Shown here piece by piece: positions 11,358-20,329 of a stretch of DNA of 64,000 bases. The DNA is from an uncultured Chlorobiaceae bacterium (lineage in GTDB: Bacteria > Bacteroidota > Chlorobiia > Chlorobiales > Chlorobiaceae). Location: positions 124,001-188,000 of the forward strand of contig CAIJVD010000037.1 of the NCBI GenBank assembly GCA_903824045.1. The letters are read 5' to 3'. A program made the position numbers and the translations under genes. The notes under the pieces were generated by a model. The model was given only the letters and a program-made list of their open reading frames with translations, was not told the DNA's origin and searched no databases. How positions within the stretch are numbered: the stretch's first letter is position 1; every line of letters starts with the position of its first letter.

Positions 11358-12785
11358 TTATTTTCCGATGCAGAAGCGGTCGAAAATCATGTTGAGGATC
11401 TCTTCGTTGACGACCTTGCCGGTGATTTGGCCGACGTAGTCGAGTGCGGAGCGGAGCTCGAAGGCGATGAGTTCGGTTTCGGCCTGGCGGGTGATGAGGG
11501 CCTGTGCATTTGCAACCGCATCGGAGGCGTTGCGGAGGGCTTCGTAGTGGCGGAGGCTGGTGACGAGCACGCTGGCTTCGTGGATCTTGTCGATCCCTTC
11601 GACGCGGCACTTCATGAGCTGCTTGAGGGCCTCAATACCATCCCCTTGTGATGCCGATATCGTGGAGATTTCGCATCCTGTTGCTTCCCGAAGATGGCGG
11701 ACCCGTTCTGCAACCTCAGTTGTGAGGTCGCTCTTGTTTGCGGCCACAATCAGACGGGCATTGCGGTACTCTTCATGGAACATGAGAATGTCGGGGATTT
11801 CAAGGGCGTAGCCCGGGAGGCTTATGTCGAGGAGATAGACGATAAGATCGGCTTCGGAGATCTTCTGGTAGCTGCGGCGGACCCCTTCGTGCTCGATCTC
11901 CTCCTCTGCATCGCGCAGGCCAGCGGTGTCGGTCAGGCGGAACATGGTTTTTTCGTAGATGAAGCACTCTTCGATGTAGTCACGGGTTGTGCCGGGCATG
12001 TGGCTGACAATGGCGCGCTCCTGGCCGAGCAGCGTGTTGAGCAGCGTGGATTTGCCGGCGTTCGGCTTTCCGGCTATCACGGTTGCGACCCCCTCTTTCA
12101 GCAGTCGGCCGTGCTGGTAGCTGTCGATAAGGCGCCGAAGCTCTTCCTGAAGCGCCGAGAGCTCTTGCTGAAGCTCGCTCCGGCTCTGAAACTCGACCTC
12201 ATCCTCGCTGAAGTCGAGTTCAAGTTCAAGGAGTGCGCATGAGCGGAGGAGCTGCTCGCGGAGGGCGTCGAGCCGCTGGGAGAGCTGTCCCTGCATCTGG
12301 GTCACTGCGGTCCGGAAGGCCGATTCGGTGCGGGCGTGGATCATCTCGCCGATCGCTTCGGCCTGCAGGAGGTCGATGCGCCCGTTCAGGAATGCCCGCC
12401 GGGTGAACTCTCCGGGTTCGGCAAGCCTGCAGCCGTTGTCGATGAGGGCCTTGAGGATGTGCTGGACCACTACCGGGCCGCCGTGGCAGCTGAACTCTAC
12501 CATGTCCTCCATGGTGAAGGAGTTCGGCGAGCGGAAAGCGAGCGCTACAACCTCGTCAATCAGTCCCTCCAGGTCGTGGATGGTGCCGAAATGGGCCGTG
12601 AACCCTTTGGCTAGGTCAAACCGGAATTCGGGGCTGTTTTTTTTTCGGAAGAGCTGCTGTGCGATCTTGAAGACTCCTTTCCCGCTGATACGGACAACGG
12701 CAAGAGCGCCAACGCCGACCGGGGTCGCGATGGCGGCAATCGGTTCAGAGGGTTGCGGGCTGGTGACGGGAGTGGTCATGAGCAT
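11358..12785 (-). CDS. mnmE: MnmE (TrmE) tRNA-modification GTPase
   Basis: MnmE with MnmG (not in this window) installs cmnm5/nm5 groups on wobble U34 of several tRNAs. The 475-aa protein has the N-terminal folate-binding domain, a helical domain, an inserted G domain with AGKPNAGKST (G1), PGTTRD (G2), DTAGLRD (G3) and NKSD (G4), and ends in the signature CIGK whose Cys is required for modification. Length is normal. The start at 12785 (MLMTTPV) could equally be the second ATG two codons later. A 99-bp gap separates it from the divergently transcribed mazG. Confidence 0.95.
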   Translation of the reverse strand: MLMTTPVTSPQPSEPIAAIATPVGVGALAVVRISGKGVFKIAQQLFRKKNSPEFRFDLAKGFTAHFGTIHDLEGLIDEVVALAFRSPNSFTMEDMVEFSCHGGPVVVQHILKALIDNGCRLAEPGEFTRRAFLNGRIDLLQAEAIGEMIHARTESAFRTAVTQMQGQLSQRLDALREQLLRSCALLELELDFSEDEVEFQSRSELQQELSALQEELRRLIDSYQHGRLLKEGVATVIAGKPNAGKSTLLNTLLGQERAIVSHMPGTTRDYIEECFIYEKTMFRLTDTAGLRDAEEEIEHEGVRRSYQKISEADLIVYLLDISLPGYALEIPDILMFHEEYRNARLIVAANKSDLTTEVAERVRHLREATGCEISTISASQGDGIEALKQLMKCRVEGIDKIHEASVLVTSLRHYEALRNASDAVANAQALITRQAETELIAFELRSALDYVGQITGKVVNEEILNMIFDRFCIGK

Positions 12786-12884
12786 TATTTCGGTTGGGCC
12801 ATAATGGTGACTTTTCAGGAAGTATAAGGAAAGAAATGGTAACTTTGCCCAGAAGTCGACCCGGAACGAAACCCCCGATGATTC

Positions 12885-13697
12885 ATGACTGAACAGCTAT
12901 CCAGAGAACAGGTGAAAGCCGATATTGTTGCCAACCGTGACCGGTCGCTCAGTGAGCAGTTCGATCGGGTGCTGAGCCTTGTGAAGGTGCTGCGGCAGGA
13001 GTGTCCATGGGACCGCAAGCAGACGCCCAGGTCGCTTGCCCATCTCCTGCTTGAGGAGAGTTATGAGTTGATAGATGCCATCGATCAGGAGGATGAGAGC
13101 GAGCTGAAGAAGGAGCTTGGAGACCTCTTTCTGCATCTCTGTTTTCAGGTGCAGCTTGCCGAGGAGCGGGAGTCATTCCGCTTTGCTGATGTCTTTGAGG
13201 CATTATGCTACAAGCTGGTGAACCGCCATCCGCATGTGTTTGCTGATACTGTGGCTGATACCGAGCAGGATGTGCTGAAAAACTGGGAGGCACTGAAGAT
13301 GACGGAGGGTCGTAAAAGCCTGCTCGACGGCGTGCCGAAGGCCATGTCGGAACTGCTGCGAGCCTACCGGGTGCAGAAAAAGGTTTCCGGCGTGGGATTC
13401 GACTGGCCGACCGACGAGGGGGTGCTCGAGAAGCTTGTTGAGGAGATCGAAGAGCTGAAGCATGCGAGCAGCAGGGATGAGCAGGAGGAGGAGTTTGGCG
13501 ACCTGCTCTTTACCATCGTCAACTACAGCCGCTTTATCGGCGCCAACCCCGAAGATGCTCTCCGCAAGGCCACCAACAAGTTCATGGGCCGCTTTCGGGC
13601 CATCGAGGAAAAGGTTCAGGAGTCGGGCCGAAGCTGGTCGGAGTTTAGTGCCGCAGAGCTCGACGGGCTCTGGCAGGAGGCCAAGGCGAAGCGATAA
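12885..13697 (+). CDS. mazG: MazG nucleoside triphosphate pyrophosphohydrolase
   Basis: MazG hydrolyses NTPs to NMP and pyrophosphate and helps clear non-canonical nucleotides. The 270-aa protein has the tandem MazG repeat: the first carries LLEESYELIDAI near residues 50-61 and KKELGDLFLHLCF near 75-87, the second EEFGDLLFTIVNYSRF near 205-220, with the Glu/Asp residues that bind Mg2+. CPWDRKQT near residue 40 is the usual N-terminal signature. It stands alone between divergent mnmE and the DUF3570 gene. Confidence 0.93.
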   Translation: MTEQLSREQVKADIVANRDRSLSEQFDRVLSLVKVLRQECPWDRKQTPRSLAHLLLEESYELIDAIDQEDESELKKELGDLFLHLCFQVQLAEERESFRFADVFEALCYKLVNRHPHVFADTVADTEQDVLKNWEALKMTEGRKSLLDGVPKAMSELLRAYRVQKKVSGVGFDWPTDEGVLEKLVEEIEELKHASSRDEQEEEFGDLLFTIVNYSRFIGANPEDALRKATNKFMGRFRAIEEKVQESGRSWSEFSAAELDGLWQEAKAKR

Positions 13698-13758
13698 AGA
13701 GCACCCCTGCATTTTTTCATCCCTTTTTAAGATTTGCTTAATACGCCTTTAACTCTTT

Positions 13759-13936
13759 ATGAGCTATCATGTAAACAGTTGGCCTTACGCAGAGCGTGAG
13801 GTTGTGTACTTTGATATGTTGATGAAGCAGACAATCAGGGGTTGAGGCGCAGGCAGGAAGCGCGTTACTCCCTGCGCTTTGTGATGCCTTATTATTTATG
13901 TACTTTTCGCTATGTGGCGACGAGCGCGGCTGCAAT
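13759..13936 (+). pseudogene. Possible decayed DUF4266-type small lipoprotein remnant
   Basis: The 249-bp gap before the DUF3570 gene holds a 28-codon ORF (13759-13845) containing PYAEREVVYFDMLM. In a second frame at 13898-13936 it holds MYFSLCGDERGCN. Both pieces loosely resemble ends of the small DUF4266 proteins (PYEREYLAxxxM at the start, a YxSxE stretch and a terminal GCN), and their separation of about 51 codons fits that family. DUF4266 genes commonly precede DUF3570 genes. The similarity is weak, the frame is broken, and chance resemblance is quite possible. Confidence 0.2.
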
Positions 13937-13946
13937 TTAACCCACA

Positions 13947-15179
13947 ATGAGATCCTCGTACCCCATGATATCGGTATCGAAAACCGCCTCGGCAACACTT
14001 GGTGCTGCACTCTGCACCGCCGCGATGTTCCTTCCATTGGTTGATTTTGCCTCTGCTGAAACCGCGCCCGAGCGGACGCTTGTGAGCATGAAGTATCTCA
14101 ATTATCAGGACAGCCAGTCTGGAGACACGGCTCTGACCGCCGGGATGAGCCGTGATCGCATTGCTGTCAACGCGCTCACTTTTTCAGCACTGGCGCCGAT
14201 TGCCGGCCAGTGGTCGATAGGCGCCTCGTTTATGGAGGATTCCGTCACGGGTGCCTCTCCGGCCTATCACTCTTCGGGCTTTCCTGCTCCGGCAAAGAAG
14301 GGGGTATCTGGCGCATCGGGGGAGTTGCGACATGCCGGAGATCTCAATCTGACGCGCTACTTTTCCCAGGGAAGCGTGAGCGGGGGGATCAGCTATTCAC
14401 AGGAGTCCGATTACATCTCTCGCGGCATCTCCCTTCAGGGTAGCCTTTCGACAGAGGACAAGAATACGACCCTGACGCTTGGCGGCAGTTTTGATGATGA
14501 CTCCATAAAACTCGATGCGCCAAACGTTGTTTCCTCCAAAAAACAGGTGGCGGATGAGAAAAAGCAGGTAACTGCCCTGCTCGGGGGCGTTACACAGGTG
14601 CTCACGAAGAGTGATATCGTTCAGTTCAATGTGGGGCACTCCAGAGGGCGGGGTTATTATACCGATCCCTACAAGGAGCCCGATATCAGACCGAGGGAGC
14701 GGAACAATACGACGCTGTCAGGCCGATGGAACCACCATTTGGAAGGCCCTGACGGGACCCTCCATCTCTCCTATCGCTACTATTCCGATACGTTTGGAAT
14801 TCGCGCCCATACGTTGGGAGCAGAGTATGTTCAGCCGCTGCGGCATGGCTGGACGGTCACGCCGCTCTTGAGGTTCTATTCGCAGAGCGAGGCCAACTTT
14901 TATGTTGCCGTCGGCGCTGCCGAAAAGGCCGTTGCGTCGACACCCACCCCCCCGCCGGTTGACGTACGCTATTATACCGAAGATCAGCGGCTTTCGGCTT
15001 TTGGGGCAGTAACTGCAGGTGTGAAGGTGAGCAAGCAGCTCGGCAGTGAGTGGCTGGCAGACGTCAGGCTCGAAAAGTATGAGCAGCGTGACGAGTGGAG
15101 TCTGAACGGAAAAGGTGATCCGGGTGTGGCAACGTTTCGTTTCCGAAGCATCCAGATCGGTCTCTCTCGCCAGTTCTGA
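13947..15179 (+). CDS. DUF3570 outer-membrane-like protein
   Basis: A 410-aa exported protein with a signal peptide over about residues 1-38 (Ala-rich core ending FASAE). The rest is rich in alternating polar and hydrophobic strands with many Tyr and Gly, and ends in the aromatic QIGLSRQF, typical of an outer-membrane beta barrel. The N-terminal mature region (VSMKYLNYQDSQSGD...RIAVNALTFS) is characteristic of DUF3570. In other bacteria DUF3570 genes sit beside ApbE, DUF4266 and thioredoxin-type genes; here ApbE and DsbD follow. Its function is unknown. Part of a secretion or electron-transfer maturation set is a reasonable guess. Confidence 0.78.
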   Translation: MRSSYPMISVSKTASATLGAALCTAAMFLPLVDFASAETAPERTLVSMKYLNYQDSQSGDTALTAGMSRDRIAVNALTFSALAPIAGQWSIGASFMEDSVTGASPAYHSSGFPAPAKKGVSGASGELRHAGDLNLTRYFSQGSVSGGISYSQESDYISRGISLQGSLSTEDKNTTLTLGGSFDDDSIKLDAPNVVSSKKQVADEKKQVTALLGGVTQVLTKSDIVQFNVGHSRGRGYYTDPYKEPDIRPRERNNTTLSGRWNHHLEGPDGTLHLSYRYYSDTFGIRAHTLGAEYVQPLRHGWTVTPLLRFYSQSEANFYVAVGAAEKAVASTPTPPPVDVRYYTEDQRLSAFGAVTAGVKVSKQLGSEWLADVRLEKYEQRDEWSLNGKGDPGVATFRFRSIQIGLSRQF

Positions 15180-15286
15180 TTGTCAGCTTCCATCAACCGG
15201 GGGTTCCCCAGGCGCTGTCGATGACGGTTTGCGCCCCGCCCCACTCTTCATCAGAATTTACCGTTAAGCATCCGGCTTGTCTGTCA

Positions 15287-16183
15287 ATGCAAATATTTCG
15301 TTTTGGATTTGAGGCCATGAGTTGTGGCTGTGAGATTGTCATAGCATCATCAGCTCAAAAAAAAATCGCGATGGATCTTGCGGCCCTTGCTATCGAGGAG
15401 GTTTCAAGGATTGAGCGGAAGTATTCGCGATATCTCAGAGAGAGTATCGTTTCCCGCATTAACGCTTCTGCAGGGGGCGGGGCTGTTGTGTGTGACGAGG
15501 AGACGCTCGCTCTGCTGCATTATGCCAACACGCTTTATAAAAACAGTGGCGGGGTGTTTGACGTCACCTCCGGAGTATTGCGCAAGGCGTGGGATTTCAA
15601 AGCCAGGCGACTGCCCGAACAGGATGAGCTTCTGCCGCTTCTTTCACTGATTGGATGGGATCGGGTGGAGCGCGATGGCGGAACTGTTCGACTGCCCGAG
15701 GAGGGCATGGAGATTGATTTCGGGGGAATCGGCAAAGAGTATGCCGCTGACCGTGCGGCCTTGATTCTCTATGCAAAAGGTGTCCGGCATGGATACGTCA
15801 GCCTTGCCGGGGATATCCGTGTCATTGGCCCCAAGCCCGACAACGCCCCATGGATTATCGGAATCCAGGATCCCCGGCATCGCGATCGTACGATTGCTTC
15901 AATACCGCTCTATGCCGGAGCGCTCGCTACAAGCGGTGATTATGAGCGGTTTTTCGATGCAGATGGCAAACGGTATTGCCATATCATTCATCCCGGGACA
16001 GGCTATCCTGTCTCCTTCTGGCGATCAGTTACGGTAGTGGCCCCTCTTGCTGCAACTGCGGGTAGCTACTCGACAATCGCAATGCTGAAGGAGAGCGAAG
16101 GAGTTGCTTTTCTGGATGAGGCCGGAGTGGGCTACCTGGCAGTGGACAGTCAGGGGGAGATCTTCCATAAACAGTGCGGATAG
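15287..16183 (+). CDS. apbE: FAD:protein FMN transferase (ApbE family)
   Basis: ApbE enzymes attach FMN from FAD covalently to Ser/Thr of target proteins in the presence of Mg2+. The 298-aa protein shows ApbE landmarks: FEAMSCGCEIVI at the N-terminus, SGGVFDVTSGVLRKAWDF, IDFGGIGKEYAADRAA, GYVSLAGDIRVIG, ALATSGDYERFF and HIIHPGTGYPV, the last with His where Asp is usual (HIIDPxTG). I start at the ATG at 15287, since the frame upstream to 15221 carries no recognisable sequence. No convincing signal peptide or lipobox precedes the domain, which is unusual for ApbE, so export is uncertain. It follows the DUF3570 gene by 107 bp. Confidence 0.87.
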   Translation: MQIFRFGFEAMSCGCEIVIASSAQKKIAMDLAALAIEEVSRIERKYSRYLRESIVSRINASAGGGAVVCDEETLALLHYANTLYKNSGGVFDVTSGVLRKAWDFKARRLPEQDELLPLLSLIGWDRVERDGGTVRLPEEGMEIDFGGIGKEYAADRAALILYAKGVRHGYVSLAGDIRVIGPKPDNAPWIIGIQDPRHRDRTIASIPLYAGALATSGDYERFFDADGKRYCHIIHPGTGYPVSFWRSVTVVAPLAATAGSYSTIAMLKESEGVAFLDEAGVGYLAVDSQGEIFHKQCG

Positions 16184-16225
16184 GGAACTGTTAGTTTTTT
16201 TTACATAACGATAACGATAACGACA

Positions 16226-18100
16226 ATGATTCATCTGTTTTTCAGGCGGGCGACGGCATCTCTTTTGGTGCTGCTGCTCTTTGTTCTGTGTGCCGTTAGC
16301 GTAAGTGCGGCCGAGTTTCTCGATCCCGATCAGGCGTTCAAGCTTCATGCTGCTCTTGGCAGTAACCGGACGGTCCAGCTCCACTGGCAGATCGCCAAAG
16401 GCTACAAGCTCTACCGCGACAAGGTCAAAATCAGTGTCGAAAGCGGAGATGCAAAGCTCAGGGTACCGGTACTCCCGAAAGGAGTTGTGATCACGGACCC
16501 TACGACAAACGAGCAGATTGCTATCTACCATGACGGGCTTTCGGTTGCTGTTCCTGTCCTGAAGGCAGGCGGGCCGTTTACACTGAAGGTTGAGTATCAG
16601 GGGTGTGCCGAGGATGGACTTTGCTATCCTCCAATTTCGAAGAGCATCAAGCTCGATCCATCAAGCCAGCCCGCGCCAGCAGCGGCAACAGCAAGTGCGC
16701 TCGAGAGTGGAAAGCCGGAGCCTCCCGCTGCTTCGCCCGCCACCCCGGCCGTCCCGGTCGCAAGCAGCTCGAAAGGGAGTGCCGCGGAGAGCGACATGAA
16801 TCTTGCCCAATCGGCTCTTTCCGGGGGAAGCCTCTGGAAAATCTCCCTGTTGTTTCTGGGTTTTGGACTTCTGCTCTCCTTTACGCCCTGTGTGCTGCCT
16901 ATGATTCCTATCCTTTCGTCGATTATTGTCGGTGAGGGTGATGTCACGCGTCGGCGCAGCTTTTTTATGGCGGTGGCATACTGCCTCGGCATGGCGCTGA
17001 TCTATACCTCGCTCGGTGTTGCTGCCGGACTTGCCGGTGAAGGTCTTGCTGGAGCATTGCAGAAACCATGGGTTCTGGCACTCTTCGCCTCACTTCTTTT
17101 CGTGCTCTCACTCTCGATGTTTGATGTCTACCAGCTTCAGATGCCGGCATCCCTGCAGAGCCGTCTCGGAAAGGTCTCCGGCGGTCAGAAGGGCGGAAGT
17201 TTCGTCGGTGTCTTTGTCATGGGTTCACTCTCGGCGCTTATTGTTGGCCCTTGTGTCGCCGCGCCGCTTGCCGGAACCCTGCTCTATATCAGCCAGACTC
17301 GTGACGTGGTGATTGGAGGGCTTGCGCTCTTCTCGATGGCCATGGGTATGAGTGTTCCCCTGCTGCTTGTCGGACTCTCTGCCGGCAGTCTTCTTCCCAA
17401 AGCGGGAGCATGGATGATCGCTGTCAAGTATGTGTTTGGTCTTCTCCTGATTGCCGTCGCGGTCTGGATGGTTTCGCCGGTGCTGCCTGCACCTGCCGTT
17501 CTCCTCGCCTGGGGTGCCTTTGCCATCCTCTGTGCGGTATTTCTCGGCATTTTTGACAAGGCGGCTGAAAAACTCTCGATTTCCGGCAAGTTTGCCAAAA
17601 CTTTCGGACTTGTGCTCTTTGCTTTCGGTGTTCTTGAGCTTATTGGTGCAGCTTCAGGAGGCAAAGACCCGCTTGAGCCGCTTGCAGGGCTTCACGCCTC
17701 ATCTGCGGCGGTTGGCGCAGGGGAGAAGGCGGCCGACAAGGTGTTTTTTACCCGCATCAAGAGTGAGGCAGACCTCGACAAGGCGCTTCAGTCGGCCACA
17801 AAGCCGGTCATGCTTGATTTCTATGCAGACTGGTGTGTTGCCTGCAAGGAGATGGACAAGTTCACCTTTCACGATCCTAAGGTCATGGGTCAGCTTGGCA
17901 ATCTGACGCTGCTTCAGGTGGACGTTTCAGCCAATAACGATGCCGATCGTGCACTGATGAAGCGTTTCGGCCTCTTCGGCCCTCCGGGTATCGTCTTCTT
18001 CGACAAGTCCGGCAAAGAGATTTCGGGCAGCAGGATTGTCGGTCTGCTTGAAGCAAAGGCTTTTTTTGACCATGTGGCCAAGCATGTGAAGGTTCCCTGA
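16226..18100 (+). CDS. dsbD: Thiol:disulfide interchange protein DsbD
   Basis: DsbD carries electrons from cytoplasmic thioredoxin across the membrane to periplasmic thiol proteins. The 624-aa protein has a signal peptide (residues 1-28), the periplasmic alpha domain with GCAEDGLCYPP near 130, a Pro/Ala-rich linker near 150-190, an eight-helix core with redox cysteines in TPCVLPM (near 220) and GPCVAAPL (near 341), and a C-terminal thioredoxin domain with WCVACK near 536. All expected cysteine pairs are present. It follows apbE by 42 bp on the same strand and its stop codon abuts the start of the next gene. Likely roles are cytochrome c assembly (ResB/CcsA nearby) and service to the upstream DUF3570/ApbE genes. 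Confidence 0.93.
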   Translation: MIHLFFRRATASLLVLLLFVLCAVSVSAAEFLDPDQAFKLHAALGSNRTVQLHWQIAKGYKLYRDKVKISVESGDAKLRVPVLPKGVVITDPTTNEQIAIYHDGLSVAVPVLKAGGPFTLKVEYQGCAEDGLCYPPISKSIKLDPSSQPAPAAATASALESGKPEPPAASPATPAVPVASSSKGSAAESDMNLAQSALSGGSLWKISLLFLGFGLLLSFTPCVLPMIPILSSIIVGEGDVTRRRSFFMAVAYCLGMALIYTSLGVAAGLAGEGLAGALQKPWVLALFASLLFVLSLSMFDVYQLQMPASLQSRLGKVSGGQKGGSFVGVFVMGSLSALIVGPCVAAPLAGTLLYISQTRDVVIGGLALFSMAMGMSVPLLLVGLSAGSLLPKAGAWMIAVKYVFGLLLIAVAVWMVSPVLPAPAVLLAWGAFAILCAVFLGIFDKAAEKLSISGKFAKTFGLVLFAFGVLELIGAASGGKDPLEPLAGLHASSAAVGAGEKAADKVFFTRIKSEADLDKALQSATKPVMLDFYADWCVACKEMDKFTFHDPKVMGQLGNLTLLQVDVSANNDADRALMKRFGLFGPPGIVFFDKSGKEISGSRIVGLLEAKAFFDHVAKHVKVP

Positions 18101-18823
18101 ATGAAGCTCATGTCCTTTTATACCCGGTTCGCTCCCTGTTACGAGCAGGCCTTTCCTTTCAGGCAGGAGGTCTACGCCTTTCTCAGGGAGCATGCCGGGG
18201 CCCCTGGTGGCACTGTGCTGGACGCGGGGTGCGGCCCCGGCCATTATTGCGGCCGGTTTCTTCAGGAGGGGTTCCGCGTTACCGGTATAGACCTCGACAG
18301 GGCGATGATTGATGGTGCCTCGGCGGCTTATCCAGGGGGAGCGTTTCACTGCATGGACATTACTGCCATAGACGCTCTCCGGGAGCAGTTCGGCCTCATA
18401 TACTCAATAGGCAATGTGCTTGCCCATCTTCCGCAAGAGAGCCTTGAAGGGTTTCTTTTGAGGGTTTATAAGGCTCTTGGGGAGGGAGGATGGTGGATTC
18501 TGCAGGTGGTTAACTGGGACTACCTGCTTGCCCTTGACGAGTATCAGTTTCCTGTTAAGTTCCTCTCGGGCGGAGAGGCGGAATTTCATCGCCGTTACAG
18601 CGCGATCTCTCCTGAGCGTGCGCTCTTCGAGGTCGAGCTGGTCTCGTCCGGCAAAACCATCTTCTGTGACCGCTCAACGCTCTATCCTGTTGTTTCAAGC
18701 CGATTCATGCAGCTGCACGAAGCCGCGGGTTTCTTCTGTGAAGGAGTCTATGGGGGGTTCGATCGTTCACCCTTCACTCCGCAACGGAACTCGGGTCTGG
18801 TGATGGTTTTCAGAAGGCGGTAG
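18101..18823 (+). CDS. Class I SAM-dependent methyltransferase
   Basis: A 240-aa Rossmann-fold methyltransferase with motif I VLDAGCGPGHYCGRFL near residue 38, the acidic residue after beta 2 in VTGIDLDRAMI near 62, and LIYSIGNVLAHLP near 100. The downstream GEGGWWILQVVNWDYL is like the Methyltransf_25/UbiE-type group. Nothing in the sequence identifies the acceptor. The ATG directly follows the dsbD stop codon (TGAATG), so it is translationally coupled to dsbD. Confidence 0.8.
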   Translation: MKLMSFYTRFAPCYEQAFPFRQEVYAFLREHAGAPGGTVLDAGCGPGHYCGRFLQEGFRVTGIDLDRAMIDGASAAYPGGAFHCMDITAIDALREQFGLIYSIGNVLAHLPQESLEGFLLRVYKALGEGGWWILQVVNWDYLLALDEYQFPVKFLSGGEAEFHRRYSAISPERALFEVELVSSGKTIFCDRSTLYPVVSSRFMQLHEAAGFFCEGVYGGFDRSPFTPQRNSGLVMVFRRR

Positions 18824-18830
18824 GGATCGC

Positions 18831-19370
18831 TCAGTCGTAGGCCTCTATGCGGACATTGGCGGTTCCATTGCCGTAAATGCCGATCTCTTTGGCCGCCGCT
18901 GGAGAGACATCTATAATCCTGCCTTTCATGTGCGGCCCGCGATCGTTGATGCGGACGACCACATTTTTGCCGTTATCAAGATTGATGACCCTGACTGCCG
19001 TGCCGAAAGGAAGGCTTCGGTGTGCGGCGGTATACTGGTTGCGATTGAATCGTTCGCCGCTTGCCGTTTTCCGTCCGTTGAGTCTTTTGTTGTAGTATGA
19101 CGCCTTGCCTTCAGCGACCAGGGAGTTTTCTGAGGAAGCTGGAGCGTTGCCGCCGGTTGATGCGGCCGGGTTTGCTGTGCTGTTTTCAGGCAGCCAGGAG
19201 ATTCCGGGTGTGGTCGGTGCCGAAAGATCGGCGGTTTCAGCAGCGTTGAGCATCGTTACGGACGGCACAAACGCGAGAAATCCCGCAAGGATCAAGGAGT
19301 ATAGTGCTCTTGAAGAGGCGCGTTTTCCGAGTCTCATACATGCAAAAGGATTGCCGGAGCGTTTTGTCAA
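18831..19370 (-). CDS. rlpA: RlpA-like protein (double-psi beta-barrel), copy 1
   Basis: A 179-aa exported protein with an N-terminal hydrophobic segment (about residues 24-42; the start could be the Met at residue 12) and a C-terminal RlpA barrel: [47 protein letters not shown] and [15 protein letters not shown], including the catalytic-type His and Asp residues. RlpA proteins bind or cleave denuded glycans at the septum or affect cell-wall turnover. There is no SPOR domain and no lipobox cysteine. It is convergent with the methyltransferase, 7 bp away, and its paralogue lies 212 bp upstream in the same orientation. Confidence 0.85.
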   Translation of the reverse strand: MTKRSGNPFACMRLGKRASSRALYSLILAGFLAFVPSVTMLNAAETADLSAPTTPGISWLPENSTANPAASTGGNAPASSENSLVAEGKASYYNKRLNGRKTASGERFNRNQYTAAHRSLPFGTAVRVINLDNGKNVVVRINDRGPHMKGRIIDVSPAAAKEIGIYGNGTANVRIEAYD

Positions 19371-19582
19371 ACGTTGACTTTTTTCGGCCGCTTCCGGACG
19401 ATTTTTCTCACTCTACTGATTGTCTGCTCCAGCTCGCAGTGCCTAAGGGGAGGGCGTGTGTCCCGTGTTTGTCTGTCGGCGGAGATGGAGCGGTGCCTTC
19501 CGGCTTTAACATAGCGATGGCCAGTTCTCAGCTGGCCGTCACCTCAATGTACAATAAAAATCACTCAATCCATCGCTTCGCC

Positions 19583-20077
19583 TCAGCCTGCGGCAGATGC
19601 GGAGTGTTTGGTGCCGAGAGTTTCGATCTTAACCCTGGTGGTGCCAGTTTTCATGATGTCGAGCGCTTTGGCCGCACCGGCGGAAAGGTCTATGATTCTG
19701 CCCTTGATGAAAGGGCCGCGGTCATTGATGCGCACGACCACATCGCGTCCGTTTCGCAGGTTGGTTACCCGTACCCATGTGCCGAATGGCAGGGAGGGGT
19801 GTGCTGCGGTCAGGTGGTTCATATTGAATTTCTCGCCGTTCGCCGTGGTCTGGCCGTGGAAGTCACCGGCGTAAAAAGAGGCCTTGCCTTCACCGAGCAG
19901 AGTGCTCTTGATTGCCTTCGTCGACTCGGCAGCTTCGGCTGTGGTGTTGAACTGTACCGGGAAATATATGCCGGTAGTGATTGCGGAGAGTCCGATTATA
20001 ATCAGAATCGCAAGGGTCGGTATGGAAATAAACTTTTTTTCATGCGTCATAAGCTCTTGGTTTAAGCTAACTGTCAT
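19583..20077 (-). CDS. rlpA: RlpA-like protein (double-psi beta-barrel), copy 2
   Basis: A 164-aa exported protein with a membrane segment near residues 18-36 and a complete RlpA barrel: [50 protein letters not shown] and [15 protein letters not shown]. It is clearly paralogous to the gene at 18831-19370, with closely similar motif blocks. It lacks SPOR and lipobox. The long structured gap upstream (20078-20611) may carry its leader. The duplication suggests either dosage or two cell-envelope sites of action. Confidence 0.85.
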   Translation of the reverse strand: MTVSLNQELMTHEKKFISIPTLAILIIIGLSAITTGIYFPVQFNTTAEAAESTKAIKSTLLGEGKASFYAGDFHGQTTANGEKFNMNHLTAAHPSLPFGTWVRVTNLRNGRDVVVRINDRGPFIKGRIIDLSAGAAKALDIMKTGTTRVKIETLGTKHSASAAG

Positions 20078-20225
20078 CCAGACAGAAATCGGGGAATAAT
20101 TAATCCGAGTGAATAAAAATTATGAAATCATTCATTCCCCATCCAGCTCCTAATATAAGAAAATTATATCCAGGAAAACAAGTTTTTCGATAGACCCTTT
20201 GTTTAAAGGCATTTCCGGCTGCCCG

Positions 20226-20300
20226 CCTCGCGACTATCAAGCGACGGAGACCATTCTTCGGGCCGCGAGGTAATGTGTCTTTTGCATTCCTGTCCTCCGT
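20226..20300 (-). promoter_or_regulatory. Interleaved inverted repeats (possible pseudoknotted leader of rlpA copy 2)
   Basis: CCTCGCG (20226-20232) pairs with CGCGAGG (20264-20270), and ACGGAG (20244-20249) pairs with CTCCGT (20295-20300). The two pairings interleave, which in RNA would make a pseudoknot or two alternative stems. Read on the minus strand the element lies about 150-220 nt upstream of the rlpA start, a leader position. It does not match a riboswitch consensus I can recall. Confidence 0.3.
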
Positions 20301-20312
20301 TTATCCGCTTAT

Positions 20313-20329
20313 TGTGAATAATATTCACA
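20313..20329. promoter_or_regulatory. 17-bp palindrome, CRP/FNR-like operator candidate
   Basis: TGTGAATA and TATTCACA flank a central A, giving a perfect 8-1-8 palindrome with TGTGA and TCACA outer halves spaced by seven bases. A CRP-type site has six. It could bind a CRP/FNR-family dimer controlling kup or rlpA, but no such regulator is encoded nearby. Confidence 0.3.
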
